From the NCBI GenBank assembly GCA_020099315.1, contig CP083650.1:4216001-4280000 (forward strand): a DNA stretch of 64,000 bases. The letters are read 5' to 3'. The stretch's first letter is position 1. Every line of letters starts with the position of its first letter. Source of the stretch: Citrobacter europaeus (GTDB lineage Bacteria > Pseudomonadota > Gammaproteobacteria > Enterobacterales > Enterobacteriaceae). Under the pieces are notes generated by a model. It made no database searches, had not been told where the DNA came from, and saw only the letters and a list, made by a program, of their open reading frames with translations. Shown piece by piece: positions 9,107-17,312 of the stretch. Made by a program: the position numbers and the translations under genes.

Positions 9107-9844
9107 TTAAACCTTACCGGCGGCTTCCCGCTCAGCAACTTCTTTATCGAGTTCTGCGATTTTTTGTTCCATCAGCGTACGGCAATGCGCTGCCAGTTCA
9201 CGAACCTGATCTTTCCCAAAGTGGCTAATATCTACCGGCGGCAGCATCTCTACAATCGCCAGACCATTATTGAGTCGGTTGAGTTTTATCTTGTTCGAGG
9301 TTGTTGAAACGCACACTGGAATGACCGGGACACCCGCCGCAATCGCCGCATGAAACGCACCGGTTTTAAACGGCAGCAAACCGCGACCACGGCTGCGTGT
9401 TCCTTCCGGGAACATCCAGATAGAAATGCGACGTTTTTTGAAATGGTTCACCACGGCTGCAATGGTGCTGTGCGCTTTTGCGCGGTTGTTTCTGTCAATC
9501 AGCAGGTTGCCGGTTAACCAGTACAACTGCCCGAAGAACGGGATCCACAGCAGGCTTTTTTTACCTACCGTCACCGTCGGCGGCTGAACGATATTCGCCG
9601 CGGTAACCATGTCATAGTTGTTCTGATGGTTACAAATATAGATAGCATTACCATAGTTCTGCGCGTCTGCCGGCATGCGGCACTCGACCTTCAGGCCATA
9701 AAGCGGAGCCAGGCGGCCAAACATATGACCGAACGTTGCGACGTGTTTTGGATTTCGCGGGCTGAACAGACAGTATATACAACCGAAAATACAGACCAGA
9801 ATGCAGTAAATAACAGTAATGATTAAACGAAAAATATATAGCAT
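9107..9844 (-). CDS. plsC: 1-acyl-sn-glycerol-3-phosphate acyltransferase
   Basis: This inner-membrane enzyme of 245 residues transfers an acyl chain to lysophosphatidic acid, giving phosphatidic acid, the second acylation of phospholipid synthesis. An N-terminal hydrophobic segment (about 4-26) is followed by the HX4D catalytic motif NHQNNYD (His73, Asp78), the FPEGTRS glycerophosphate-binding motif near residue 144 and the VPVIPV block. Residue numbers coincide with E. coli PlsC. It sits between parC and ftsP, all on the minus strand. Confidence 0.96.
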   Translation of the reverse strand: MLYIFRLIITVIYCILVCIFGCIYCLFSPRNPKHVATFGHMFGRLAPLYGLKVECRMPADAQNYGNAIYICNHQNNYDMVTAANIVQPPTVTVGKKSLLWIPFFGQLYWLTGNLLIDRNNRAKAHSTIAAVVNHFKKRRISIWMFPEGTRSRGRGLLPFKTGAFHAAIAAGVPVIPVCVSTTSNKIKLNRLNNGLAIVEMLPPVDISHFGKDQVRELAAHCRTLMEQKIAELDKEVAEREAAGKV

Positions 9845-9998
9845 AACAACCTCTAAGGCCTAAGAGCCTGGCATTTTACGTCACCTGATTCATCATGCAG
9901 TATCAGGTTAGGGCTTTGTTAAGGGCGGCTCTCTGGAAAAGCGTATTGTTAATCGCAACGCACGAATAAACAACGGTTTCACGGGAATTTTTAACGTT

Positions 9999-10028
9999 GG
10001 CTCTCCCTGGGCTAAAACAGGGAGAGCC
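9999..10028 (-). terminator. Long stem-loop after parC
   Basis: A perfect 11-bp stem GGCTCTCCCTG/CAGGGAGAGCC with an 8-base loop starts 12 bases after the parC stop. Only an interrupted A/T stretch follows, so it may act as a terminator or as a 3'-end stabiliser between parC and plsC. Confidence 0.55.
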
Positions 10029-10039
10029 GGACGGTAGCG

Positions 10040-12298
10040 TTATTCTTCGCTGTCGCCGTGACTGGCGCGTCGAGGCGAGTCAATATCAATGCTGTCGATA
10101 CGCTGCAGACCACGCATTAGCGTCCCGCGACGGCCACGCTCGCCGGTTACTTTCTGCAACTCTTCAGGACGCAGTTTAATTTTGCGCTTACCGACGTGGA
10201 TGGTCAGCGTGCTTTGTGGCGGCAGCACGTAGAGCTTCGCCAGGCCATCTTCGCCTTTCGCCGCTTCCGCTGAAGGGATATTGATAATCTTGTTCCCTTT
10301 GCCTTTAGACAATTGTGGCAAATCGCTTACCGGGAACATCAACATGCGACCAGCCTGGGTGATGGCCAGCAGCATATCGGTTTCATCTTCAATCACCACT
10401 GGCTGCATCACGCGCGCATTTTCTGGCAGCGTAATTAATGCCTTACCAGCACGGTTACGTGCTACCAGGTCATTGAAGGTGCAGACAAAACCGTAGCCCG
10501 CATCGGAAGCCATCAGCAGTTTCTGATCGTCGCCTTCCATCAGCATGTGCTCAACCGTCGCACCCGGCGGCAGAGTGAGCTTACCGGTCAATGGTTCGCC
10601 CTGGCCACGCGCCGACGGCAGCGTAATCGGGTCGATGGCATAGCTGCGCCCGGTCGAGTCAACGAACACCACCGGCTGGTTGCTCTTACCCTTCACTGCC
10701 GACTTAAAGCTGTCGCCCGCTTTATAGCTTAATCCTGGCGCATCGATGTCGTGGCCTTTCGCACTACGCACCCAGCCACTCTGGGACAACACAATGGTCA
10801 CCGGCTCTGACGGCAGCATGTCGTGCTCGCTCATCGCCTTCGCTTCTTCGCGCTCTGTCAGCGGAGAGCGACGATCGTCGCCATAGGCCTCGGCGTCAGC
10901 CTGCAGTTCTTTCTTCAGCAGGTTACTCATTTTACGCTCGGAAGCCAGAATGCCCTGCAGCTGATCGCGCTCTTTCGCCAGTTCATCCTGCTCACCGCGG
11001 ATTTTCATCTCTTCGAGTTTGGCAAGGTGGCGCAATTTCAGCTCAAGGATGGCTTCAGCCTGCGTTTCAGAAATACCAAACCGCGACATCAGCTCGGGCT
11101 TAGGTTCATCTTCATGACGAATGATTTCGATCACTTCGTCAATGTTGAGGAACGCCACCAGCAAACCTTCAAGGATGTGCAGGCGTTTAAGCACTTTTTC
11201 CAGACGATAGTTCAGGCGACGACGCACGGTATCGCGACGGAACGCCAGCCATTCGGTGAGGATCTCCAGCAGGTTTTTCACCGCCGGACGCCCATCAAGA
11301 CCGATCATGTTCAGGTTGATGCGGTAGCTTTTTTCCAGATCGGTAGTGGCAAACAGGTGGTTCATCACCTGTTCCATATCCACGCGATTAGAGCGCGGGA
11401 CAATCACCAGACGGGTCGGGTTTTCGTGATCCGATTCGTCGCGCAGGTCGTCTACCATCGGCAGCTTTTTATTGCGCATTTGAGCGGCGATCTGCTCCAG
11501 CACTTTTGCCCCGGAAACCTGATGCGGCAGCGCGGAAATCACCACTGCGCCGTCTTCTTTCGTCCATACCGCACGCATACGTACGGAGCCGCGTCCGTTT
11601 TCGTAAATCTTACGAATCTCCGCACGCGAGGTAATGATCTCTGCTTCGGTCGGGTAATCCGGCCCCTGTACAATATCCAGCAACTGATCCAGCGTCGTTT
11701 TCGGCTGCTCAATCAGAGTAATCGCTGCTTTTGCCACTTCACGCAGGTTGTGCGGCGGAATGTCCGTCGCCATACCCACGGCAATACCGGTCGTACCATT
11801 CAGCAGAATATTGGGCAGACGCGCAGGCAGCATCTTCGGCTCCTGCATGGTGCCGTCGAAGTTTGGCACCCAGTCTGACGTTCCCTGACCGAGTTCACCC
11901 AGCAGGACTTCCGCATATTTAGACAGGCGGGATTCGGTATAACGCATCGCCGCGAAGGATTTCGGATCGTCTGGCGCCCCCCAGTTCCCCTGCCCGTCAA
12001 CCAGCGGATAACGGTAAGAGAACGGCTGCGCCATCAGCACCATCGCTTCATAACACGCGCTGTCGCCGTGTGGATGGTATTTACCCAGCACGTCACCGAC
12101 GGTACGGGCGGATTTTTTAAATTTGGCGCTGGCATTCAGCCCCAGTTCGGACATCGCGTACACGATGCGACGCTGAACGGGTTTCAAACCATCGCCAATA
12201 AACGGCAACGCCCTGTCCATGATGACGTACATGGAGTAGTTCAGATAAGCGTTTTCCGTGAATTCATGCAGCGCCAGGCGCTCTGCCATATCGCTCAT
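10040..12298 (-). CDS. parC: DNA topoisomerase IV subunit A
   Basis: This 752-residue subunit breaks and rejoins DNA in the ParC2ParE2 topoisomerase IV, which decatenates sister chromosomes. The active-site Tyr120 is in AAMRYTE. The quinolone-resistance region HPHGDSACYEA has the wild-type Ser80 and Glu84. A C-terminal beta-pinwheel domain follows, with repeated GRMLMF/GYGFVCTF-type blades. Length equals E. coli ParC. Its partner parE is 9 kb away on the same strand, as in other enterobacteria. A 351-codon open frame on the other strand is a shadow. Confidence 0.98.
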   Translation of the reverse strand: MSDMAERLALHEFTENAYLNYSMYVIMDRALPFIGDGLKPVQRRIVYAMSELGLNASAKFKKSARTVGDVLGKYHPHGDSACYEAMVLMAQPFSYRYPLVDGQGNWGAPDDPKSFAAMRYTESRLSKYAEVLLGELGQGTSDWVPNFDGTMQEPKMLPARLPNILLNGTTGIAVGMATDIPPHNLREVAKAAITLIEQPKTTLDQLLDIVQGPDYPTEAEIITSRAEIRKIYENGRGSVRMRAVWTKEDGAVVISALPHQVSGAKVLEQIAAQMRNKKLPMVDDLRDESDHENPTRLVIVPRSNRVDMEQVMNHLFATTDLEKSYRINLNMIGLDGRPAVKNLLEILTEWLAFRRDTVRRRLNYRLEKVLKRLHILEGLLVAFLNIDEVIEIIRHEDEPKPELMSRFGISETQAEAILELKLRHLAKLEEMKIRGEQDELAKERDQLQGILASERKMSNLLKKELQADAEAYGDDRRSPLTEREEAKAMSEHDMLPSEPVTIVLSQSGWVRSAKGHDIDAPGLSYKAGDSFKSAVKGKSNQPVVFVDSTGRSYAIDPITLPSARGQGEPLTGKLTLPPGATVEHMLMEGDDQKLLMASDAGYGFVCTFNDLVARNRAGKALITLPENARVMQPVVIEDETDMLLAITQAGRMLMFPVSDLPQLSKGKGNKIINIPSAEAAKGEDGLAKLYVLPPQSTLTIHVGKRKIKLRPEELQKVTGERGRRGTLMRGLQRIDSIDIDSPRRASHGDSEE

Positions 12299-12381
12299 TA
12301 ATCGTGGTTCCTCAACTTTATACCCCTCAATGAAAGGGCAATATTGCCGCAGATACTACCCTATCTGGCGTGTTGAGTCAC

Positions 12382-12407
12382 AAAGAAAAGGGCCGCGAAT
12401 GCGGCCC
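12382..12407 (-). terminator. Rho-independent terminator of ygiW
   Basis: Read on the minus strand, a perfect 7-bp stem GGGCCGC/GCGGCCC with loop ATTC is followed by TTTTCTTT. It lies 9 bases after the ygiW stop and separates it from parC. Confidence 0.9.
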
Positions 12408-12416
12408 TGATGGGGA

Positions 12417-12812
12417 TTATTTGGCAACTTTGGTAATCTGTTTCACGTCGATTTCAACGGAGTTCCAGTCTTTATCCACCTCGCCCTGGATTTCAACCAC
12501 ATCCTGCGGCGTGACGGTTACACCGTTCCAGCGCTTGTGGTCGATATCCACATTCACCGTGCCGGTCGCATCTTTAAACACATACAGGTCGTCGGAAATA
12601 CGTTCAACGATGTTCCCACGCAGGGTAACCCAGGTGTCATCACGCAGCGATTTGGCGCTTTCTACCGTTGTGCTGCTACCGTTCGGGCCGACAAATCCGC
12701 CGTTTTGGCTTTGCGTGGTGGTGGTTGGTCCAGAGAAGCCGCCCTGCTGAGCTGCCAGAACAGGTGCGGAACACAGTGCCATTACGGCAACCATTGCAGC
12801 TAATTTTTTCAT
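12417..12812 (-). CDS. ygiW: Periplasmic OB-fold stress protein YgiW (BOF family)
   Basis: This 130-residue secreted protein has a signal peptide ending in APVLA-A and a compact OB-fold of the BOF family (DUF388), with WVTLRGNIVERI and a DVVEIQGEVDKDW strand pair. E. coli YgiW and Salmonella VisP are linked to stress tolerance and to the QseBC regulon. I chose the second of two close ATGs because GGGAG lies 8 bases before it but only 2 before the first, and because it gives the known 130-residue length. It diverges from qseBC across a 151-base promoter region. Confidence 0.93.
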   Translation of the reverse strand: MKKLAAMVAVMALCSAPVLAAQQGGFSGPTTTTQSQNGGFVGPNGSSTTVESAKSLRDDTWVTLRGNIVERISDDLYVFKDATGTVNVDIDHKRWNGVTVTPQDVVEIQGEVDKDWNSVEIDVKQITKVAK

Positions 12813-12861
12813 CGTCATGTCTCCCTTTCATGTTGGTTTACGACTATTAAATAAGTTAATC

Positions 12862-12878
12862 CTTAACAAGTTCTTAAG
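12862..12878 (+). promoter_or_regulatory. PmrA/QseB-type direct repeat
   Basis: Two CTTAA half-sites (12862-12866 and 12873-12877) repeat 11 bases apart, one helical turn, in the ygiW-qseB promoter region. This is the spacing known for PmrA-family boxes (YTTAAK-N5-YTTAAK), which QseB also recognises. It probably mediates autoregulation of qseBC and control of ygiW. Confidence 0.6.
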
Positions 12879-12963
12879 GCAAAAAAAGATACTTTTTTTG
12901 CTGTACAGAGGCTGTAGCCACAGGTTTACTGATGGTAAAGAAAGCGGCGGCAGGGAAGAACAT

Positions 12964-13623
12964 ATGCGTATTTTACTGATCGAAGATGACACATTGATTG
13001 GCGATGGCCTGAAAACGGGTCTGAATAAAATGGGTTTCAGCATCGACTGGTTTAGCGAAGGCCGTCAGGGGAAAGAAGCGCTTTATAGCGCTCCTTATGA
13101 TGCAGTTATCCTCGACCTGACGCTGCCTGGCATTGACGGACGGGACATCTTGCGCGAATGGCGAGCCAACGGGAAGCAGGAGCCGGTGCTGATCCTGACC
13201 GCTCGCGACGCGCTGGCAGAACGCGTTGAAGGCTTACGTCTGGGCGCGGATGACTATCTTTGCAAACCCTTTGCGCTGATTGAAGTTGCCGCGAGGCTGG
13301 AGGCGCTGGTGCGCCGTGCCAGCGGCCAGGCCAGCAGCATATTACGCCATGGTCAGGTGACCCTCGATCCCGGCGCGCTGGTCGCCACGGCGGCGGATGA
13401 GCCTTTGTCTCTCAAACCCAAAGAGTTCGCGCTGCTGGAGCTACTTATGCGCAACAAAGGTCGCGTCCTGCCACGCAAACTGATTGAAGAAAAACTGTAT
13501 ACCTGGGACGAGAACGTCTCCAGCAATGCGGTTGAAGTACACGTCCATCACTTACGCCGTAAGCTCGGCAGCGACTTTATCCGTACCGTGCATGGCATTG
13601 GCTACACCCTGGGTGACGCATGA
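12964..13623 (+). CDS. qseB: Two-component response regulator QseB
   Basis: This 219-residue OmpR/PhoB-family regulator has a receiver domain (residues 1-115) with the acidic pair Asp8/Asp9, phosphoacceptor Asp51 (VILDLTLPG) and the conserved Lys in YLCKPF, followed by a winged-helix DNA-binding domain with a PKEFALLELL start and VHVHHLRRKL recognition helix. It responds to the QseC kinase and regulates flagellar and virulence-type genes. The ATG at 12964 has an AGGGAAG site; longer upstream in-frame sequence is not part of the family. It overlaps qseC by 4 bases (ATGA), so the two are translationally coupled. Confidence 0.97.
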   Translation: MRILLIEDDTLIGDGLKTGLNKMGFSIDWFSEGRQGKEALYSAPYDAVILDLTLPGIDGRDILREWRANGKQEPVLILTARDALAERVEGLRLGADDYLCKPFALIEVAARLEALVRRASGQASSILRHGQVTLDPGALVATAADEPLSLKPKEFALLELLMRNKGRVLPRKLIEEKLYTWDENVSSNAVEVHVHHLRRKLGSDFIRTVHGIGYTLGDA

Positions 13624-14969
13624 AACTCACACAACGCCTCAGCCTGCGCGTCAGGCTAACGCTTATTTTTTTGATTCTGGCATCAGCGACCTGGGCCGTT
13701 TCCAGCTTTGTGGCCTGGAAGCAGACTACCGATAACGTCGATGAGCTGTTTGATACGCAACTGATGCTGTTCGCCAAACGGCTCAGCACGCTGGATCTTG
13801 ACGAGCTAAAAGCCTCAGAGCGCATTGCGCATACGCCGAAAAAATTCAAACATGGCCATATTGATGACGATGTGCTGACCTTTGCTGTCTATACGCCAGA
13901 AGGGAAAATGGTGCTCCACGATGGCGACAATGGTCAGTACATTCCCTATAGCTATCGCCGGGAAGGTTTTGACGATGGCTATTTAACCGGCGACAACGAT
14001 AAATGGCGCTTTGTCTGGCTGACGTCGGCGGATAAAAAATACCGCATCGTTGTGGGGCAGGAATGGGAATACCGTGAAGACATGGCCCTGGCGATTGTGA
14101 CAACGCAACTGGTACCCTGGCTTATCGCATTGCCATTGATGCTATTAATCCTGATCGTATTGTTAAGTCTTGAGCTCAAACCCCTGAAAAAACTGGCGCA
14201 GGCGTTACGTTTGCGCGACCCGGAATCTGAAGATCCCCTCAGTTTAAAAGGCATTCCCGGCGAGGTTCGCCCGCTGGTTGAATCGCTCAACCAACTTTTT
14301 ATCCGTATTCACACCACCATGGTGCGCGAACGGCGCTTTACTTCCGATGCGGCTCATGAACTACGTAGCCCACTCACCGCGCTGAAAGTACAGGCCGAAG
14401 TGGCGCAATTGTCTGACGATGATCCGCAGGCAAGGCAAAAAGCCTTAATGCAGATGCAAACCGGCATTGAACGCGCCACCCGACTGGTCGATCAACTCCT
14501 GACGCTTTCGCGCCTCGACTCCCTCGACAATCTTCAGGATGTAGCGGAAATCTCGCTGGAGGAGCTACTGCAATCCGCGGTGATGGATATCTACCACCCG
14601 GCCCAGCAGGCGCACATCGATGTGCGTTTGCAGATTAACGCGCACGACATTACGCGTACGGGACAGCCGCTGTTACTCAGCCTGATGGTACGAAATCTGC
14701 TGGATAATGCGATCCGCTACAGTCCGCAGGGTAGCATTGTGGAAGTGACGCTCAACGCCCGCAATTTCAGCGTCAAAGATAATGGTCCTGGCATCGCGCC
14801 TGAGGTCCTTACCCACATCGGTGAACGCTTTTATCGCCCTCCGGGACAAAGCGTGACCGGCAGCGGTCTCGGCCTGTCGATTGTCCGCCGTATCGCGACT
14901 TTGCATGGAATGTCAGCCTCATTTGGTAACGCTCCGCAAGGTGGCTTTGAAGCTAAGGTCAGTTGGTAA
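13620..14969 (+). CDS. qseC: Sensor histidine kinase QseC
   Basis: This 449-residue inner-membrane kinase phosphorylates QseB and is known in E. coli as a sensor for autoinducer-3 and catecholamines. Two membrane helices (about 13-33 and 160-182) enclose a periplasmic sensor region. The H-box AAHELRSPLTALK places the phosphoacceptor at His246, as in E. coli, followed by the N-box RNLLDNAIRYSP, DNGPGIAPE and GSGLGLSIVRR. It starts inside the qseB stop codon. Confidence 0.97.
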   Translation: MKLTQRLSLRVRLTLIFLILASATWAVSSFVAWKQTTDNVDELFDTQLMLFAKRLSTLDLDELKASERIAHTPKKFKHGHIDDDVLTFAVYTPEGKMVLHDGDNGQYIPYSYRREGFDDGYLTGDNDKWRFVWLTSADKKYRIVVGQEWEYREDMALAIVTTQLVPWLIALPLMLLILIVLLSLELKPLKKLAQALRLRDPESEDPLSLKGIPGEVRPLVESLNQLFIRIHTTMVRERRFTSDAAHELRSPLTALKVQAEVAQLSDDDPQARQKALMQMQTGIERATRLVDQLLTLSRLDSLDNLQDVAEISLEELLQSAVMDIYHPAQQAHIDVRLQINAHDITRTGQPLLLSLMVRNLLDNAIRYSPQGSIVEVTLNARNFSVKDNGPGIAPEVLTHIGERFYRPPGQSVTGSGLGLSIVRRIATLHGMSASFGNAPQGGFEAKVSW

Positions 14970-15078
14970 CTGGGTTATTATTGCTCAAACAGCAAAAGAC
15001 TTTGCACATTTTGCTAATTTCACCGCACCGCTGGTGGGAGTAAAATCGTCCTCAAACGTATTTCCTTGAGGACACAAA

Positions 15079-15660
15079 ATGAGCAACATTCTGATTATCA
15101 ATGGTGCGAAAAAATTCGGCCATTCTAATGGTCAACTGAATGACACCCTGACCGAGGTCGCGGACGGTATCCTGCGCGACCTCGGGCATGATGTTAAAGT
15201 CGTACGCGCAGACAGCGATTATGACGTTCAAACAGAAGTGCAGAACTTCGTGTGGGCCGATGCGGTTATCTGGCAAATGCCTGGCTGGTGGATGGGCGCA
15301 CCGTGGACCGTGAAAAAATACATCGATGACGTGTTTACCGCAGGTCACGGTACGCTGTATGCCAGCGATGGCCGTACACGTTCAGATGCCTCTAAAAAAT
15401 ACGGTTCCGGCGGGCTGATTCAGGGCAAAAAATACATGTTGTCTCTGACCTGGAACGCACCGATGGAAGCCTTCACAGAAAAAGATCAGTTCTTCCATGG
15501 CGTTGGCGTTGATGGCGTTTATCTCCCGTTCCATAAAGCAAACCAGTTCCTGGGAATGGAAGCGCTGCCGACCTTTATCACCAATGACGTGATTAAAATG
15601 CCGGACGTCCCGCGTTATATCGCAGAATATCGCAAGCATCTGAACGAAATTTTTGGTTAA
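15079..15660 (+). CDS. mdaB: NADPH:quinone oxidoreductase MdaB
   Basis: This 193-residue cytoplasmic flavodoxin-fold enzyme reduces quinones by two electrons with NADPH and FAD, avoiding semiquinone radicals. The N-terminal SNILIINGAKKFGHSNGQLN forms the FAD-phosphate loop and WQMPGWWMGAPWTVKKYID is the family signature. Length equals E. coli MdaB. A GAGGA site lies before the ATG. ygiN follows after 30 bases, and the two likely form a quinone redox operon. Confidence 0.96.
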   Translation: MSNILIINGAKKFGHSNGQLNDTLTEVADGILRDLGHDVKVVRADSDYDVQTEVQNFVWADAVIWQMPGWWMGAPWTVKKYIDDVFTAGHGTLYASDGRTRSDASKKYGSGGLIQGKKYMLSLTWNAPMEAFTEKDQFFHGVGVDGVYLPFHKANQFLGMEALPTFITNDVIKMPDVPRYIAEYRKHLNEIFG

Positions 15661-15690
15661 CTGGTAACCTGGAATTAGAAGGAGTTAACC

Positions 15691-16005
15691 ATGCTTACCG
15701 TTATTGCAGAAATCCGTACACGTCCAGGTCAACATCACCGCCAGGCGGTACTGGATCAGTTCGCTAAAATCGTTCCGACCGTACTGAAAGAAGAAGGCTG
15801 CCACGGCTACGCGCCGATGGTCGATCATGCTGCTGGCGTCAGTTTTCAGACCACGGCCCCGGACTCAATCGTGATGATTGAACAGTGGGAAAGCATTGCG
15901 CATCTTGAAGCGCATTTGCAGACACCGCACATGAAAGCCTATAGCGAAGCCGTGAAAGGTGATGTGCTGGAGATGAATATTCGTATTCTGGAATCTGGCA
16001 TTTAA
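15691..16005 (+). CDS. ygiN: Quinol monooxygenase YgiN
   Basis: This 104-residue ABM-type (antibiotic biosynthesis monooxygenase) ferredoxin-like dimer in E. coli oxidises menadiol to menadione and pairs with MdaB to cycle quinones. The sequence shows the LTVIAEIRTRPGQ first strand, an EEGCHGYAP loop and the EQWESIAHLEAHLQTPHM helix typical of the fold. Its ATG has an AAGGAG site and it is co-directional with mdaB. Confidence 0.95.
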   Translation: MLTVIAEIRTRPGQHHRQAVLDQFAKIVPTVLKEEGCHGYAPMVDHAAGVSFQTTAPDSIVMIEQWESIAHLEAHLQTPHMKAYSEAVKGDVLEMNIRILESGI

Positions 16006-16015
16006 GATTGTCGAT

Positions 16016-16095
16016 TTGCCGGATAACGCCACAAACAGACGTATCCGGCTTACACAGCAATCTCCAGGCCCGGTAAGCGCAGCGCCACCGGGCAT
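16016..16095. repeat. BIME: two REP units
   Basis: Two REP-type hairpins lie between the convergent ygiN and GH88 genes: GCCGGAT...ATCCGGC (16018-16050) and GCCCGGT...ACCGGGC (16068-16093). Confidence 0.75.
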
Positions 16096-16098
16096 TCT

Positions 16099-17289
16099 TT
16101 ACCAGTAAAGCTTCCAGCTCTGGGTGAAGCGCATTAACGCTTCAACGTAGAAATAATCCCCCCAGCTTGCGCACTCATCGACCCCTTTGTTGCTCGACAG
16201 GTGATACACCGAGTGTTTCAGTAGCCCGTTCCCCAGCTCATCTTTGCCCATCAGATAGTGCCTGGTCAGCGAAGACATGATCCCCATCGCCCACTGCTGA
16301 TAGCGTTCGCGATCCGGATCGGTCACCGGCAGGTGTTTAATCAGCTCCAGCAGACCGCAGACGGCAATCGCTGCCGAAGATGAATCGCGCAGCGCATCGG
16401 TCCCGACTAATGCCAGATCCCAATGGCAAACGGCATCTTCCGGCAAACGATTAAGAAAATAGTTGGCCAACTTTTTCGACAGCTGCACCATCTGGGTATC
16501 ACCGGTGTAGATATAGCTCAGCAGAAAACCATAAATTCCCCACGCCTGCCCACGCGACCAGCAAGAATCGTCGGCATAGCCCTGCTGAGTATTACCGTAA
16601 CGCGGCTCGCCGGTTTGCACGTCCATATAGTAGGTGTGGAAGGTCGAGGCATCCTGGCGGATCAGATATTTTGCTGCCTGCGCAACGTGCGCTTTGGCGG
16701 CATTCGCAAAACGCAGATCGCCCGTTTGCTCGCTTGCCCAGTACAACAGCGGCAGATTCATATTGCAGTCGATGATCATCCGCCCGGCCTGCTCGGGATC
16801 GCGAAGATCGCCCCATGCCTGGATGATCTGCGCCTTTTCATGAAAACGCTCCAACAGCGCTTCTGCCGCCATCAGGGAAAACCCTCGCGCATCACGATTA
16901 CCCGTCAATCGCCAGGCCGCCACGCAGGAAAGCGTGTAGAGGAATCCCAGGTCGTGGGTGTTGGTATCGTGGCGTCCGCCAATACGCAAGCCAAACGAAC
17001 GCACATGTTTCTCCGCCATCTCACGAAATTTGCTCTCACCACTCATTTCCCACGCCAGCCATAACTGCCCGGTCCAGAAGCTGGTCGTCCATTCCACATT
17101 ATCTGTCAGCGGGTAATAACCTTGCACACAGGTTTCGGCAGGAAATTGTTCACCGAATTCCGTTAAATGACGGCTAATCAATTCGAGGACATGTTCTCGA
17201 GCGCTACTCATTTGATCCTGAAAGCTACCAGGATTAACCGGGCTGCCAGGAAATACGCGCAACGATTCCTCAACGATATGATTTAACAT
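16099..17289 (-). CDS. Glycoside hydrolase family 88 (unsaturated glucuronyl hydrolase-like)
   Basis: This 396-residue protein has the (alpha/alpha)6-barrel fold of GH88. Such enzymes hydrate the 4,5 double bond of a non-reducing unsaturated uronic acid left by polysaccharide lyases and so release it from an oligosaccharide. Two catalytic-type Asp motifs are visible, HDLGFLY (about residue 113) and IDCNMNLPLLYW (about 174), with the conserved SRGQAWGIYGF helix and a WDLAL segment. There is no signal peptide, so it acts in the cytoplasm on imported sugar. It is the last gene of a three-gene operon, 23 bases after the MFS gene. GH105 is a related alternative, but the HDLGFLY form favours GH88. 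Confidence 0.85.
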   Translation of the reverse strand: MLNHIVEESLRVFPGSPVNPGSFQDQMSSAREHVLELISRHLTEFGEQFPAETCVQGYYPLTDNVEWTTSFWTGQLWLAWEMSGESKFREMAEKHVRSFGLRIGGRHDTNTHDLGFLYTLSCVAAWRLTGNRDARGFSLMAAEALLERFHEKAQIIQAWGDLRDPEQAGRMIIDCNMNLPLLYWASEQTGDLRFANAAKAHVAQAAKYLIRQDASTFHTYYMDVQTGEPRYGNTQQGYADDSCWSRGQAWGIYGFLLSYIYTGDTQMVQLSKKLANYFLNRLPEDAVCHWDLALVGTDALRDSSSAAIAVCGLLELIKHLPVTDPDRERYQQWAMGIMSSLTRHYLMGKDELGNGLLKHSVYHLSSNKGVDECASWGDYFYVEALMRFTQSWKLYW

Positions 17290-17312
17290 ATTTCGGTTCC
17301 TTCTTACGTAAA

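Noticed and set aside
10823..11878. 351-codon open frame opposite parC
   Set aside because: The sequence is the antisense shadow of a highly conserved gene and has no ribosome binding site or recognisable domain.
10040..12298. Quinolone-resistance change in parC
   Set aside because: Residues Ser80 and Glu84 are wild type, so there is nothing to report.
12299..12416. mqsRA/ygiV genes expected next to ygiW in E. coli K-12
   Set aside because: The parC-ygiW gap holds only a terminator, so these genes are absent here rather than degraded.
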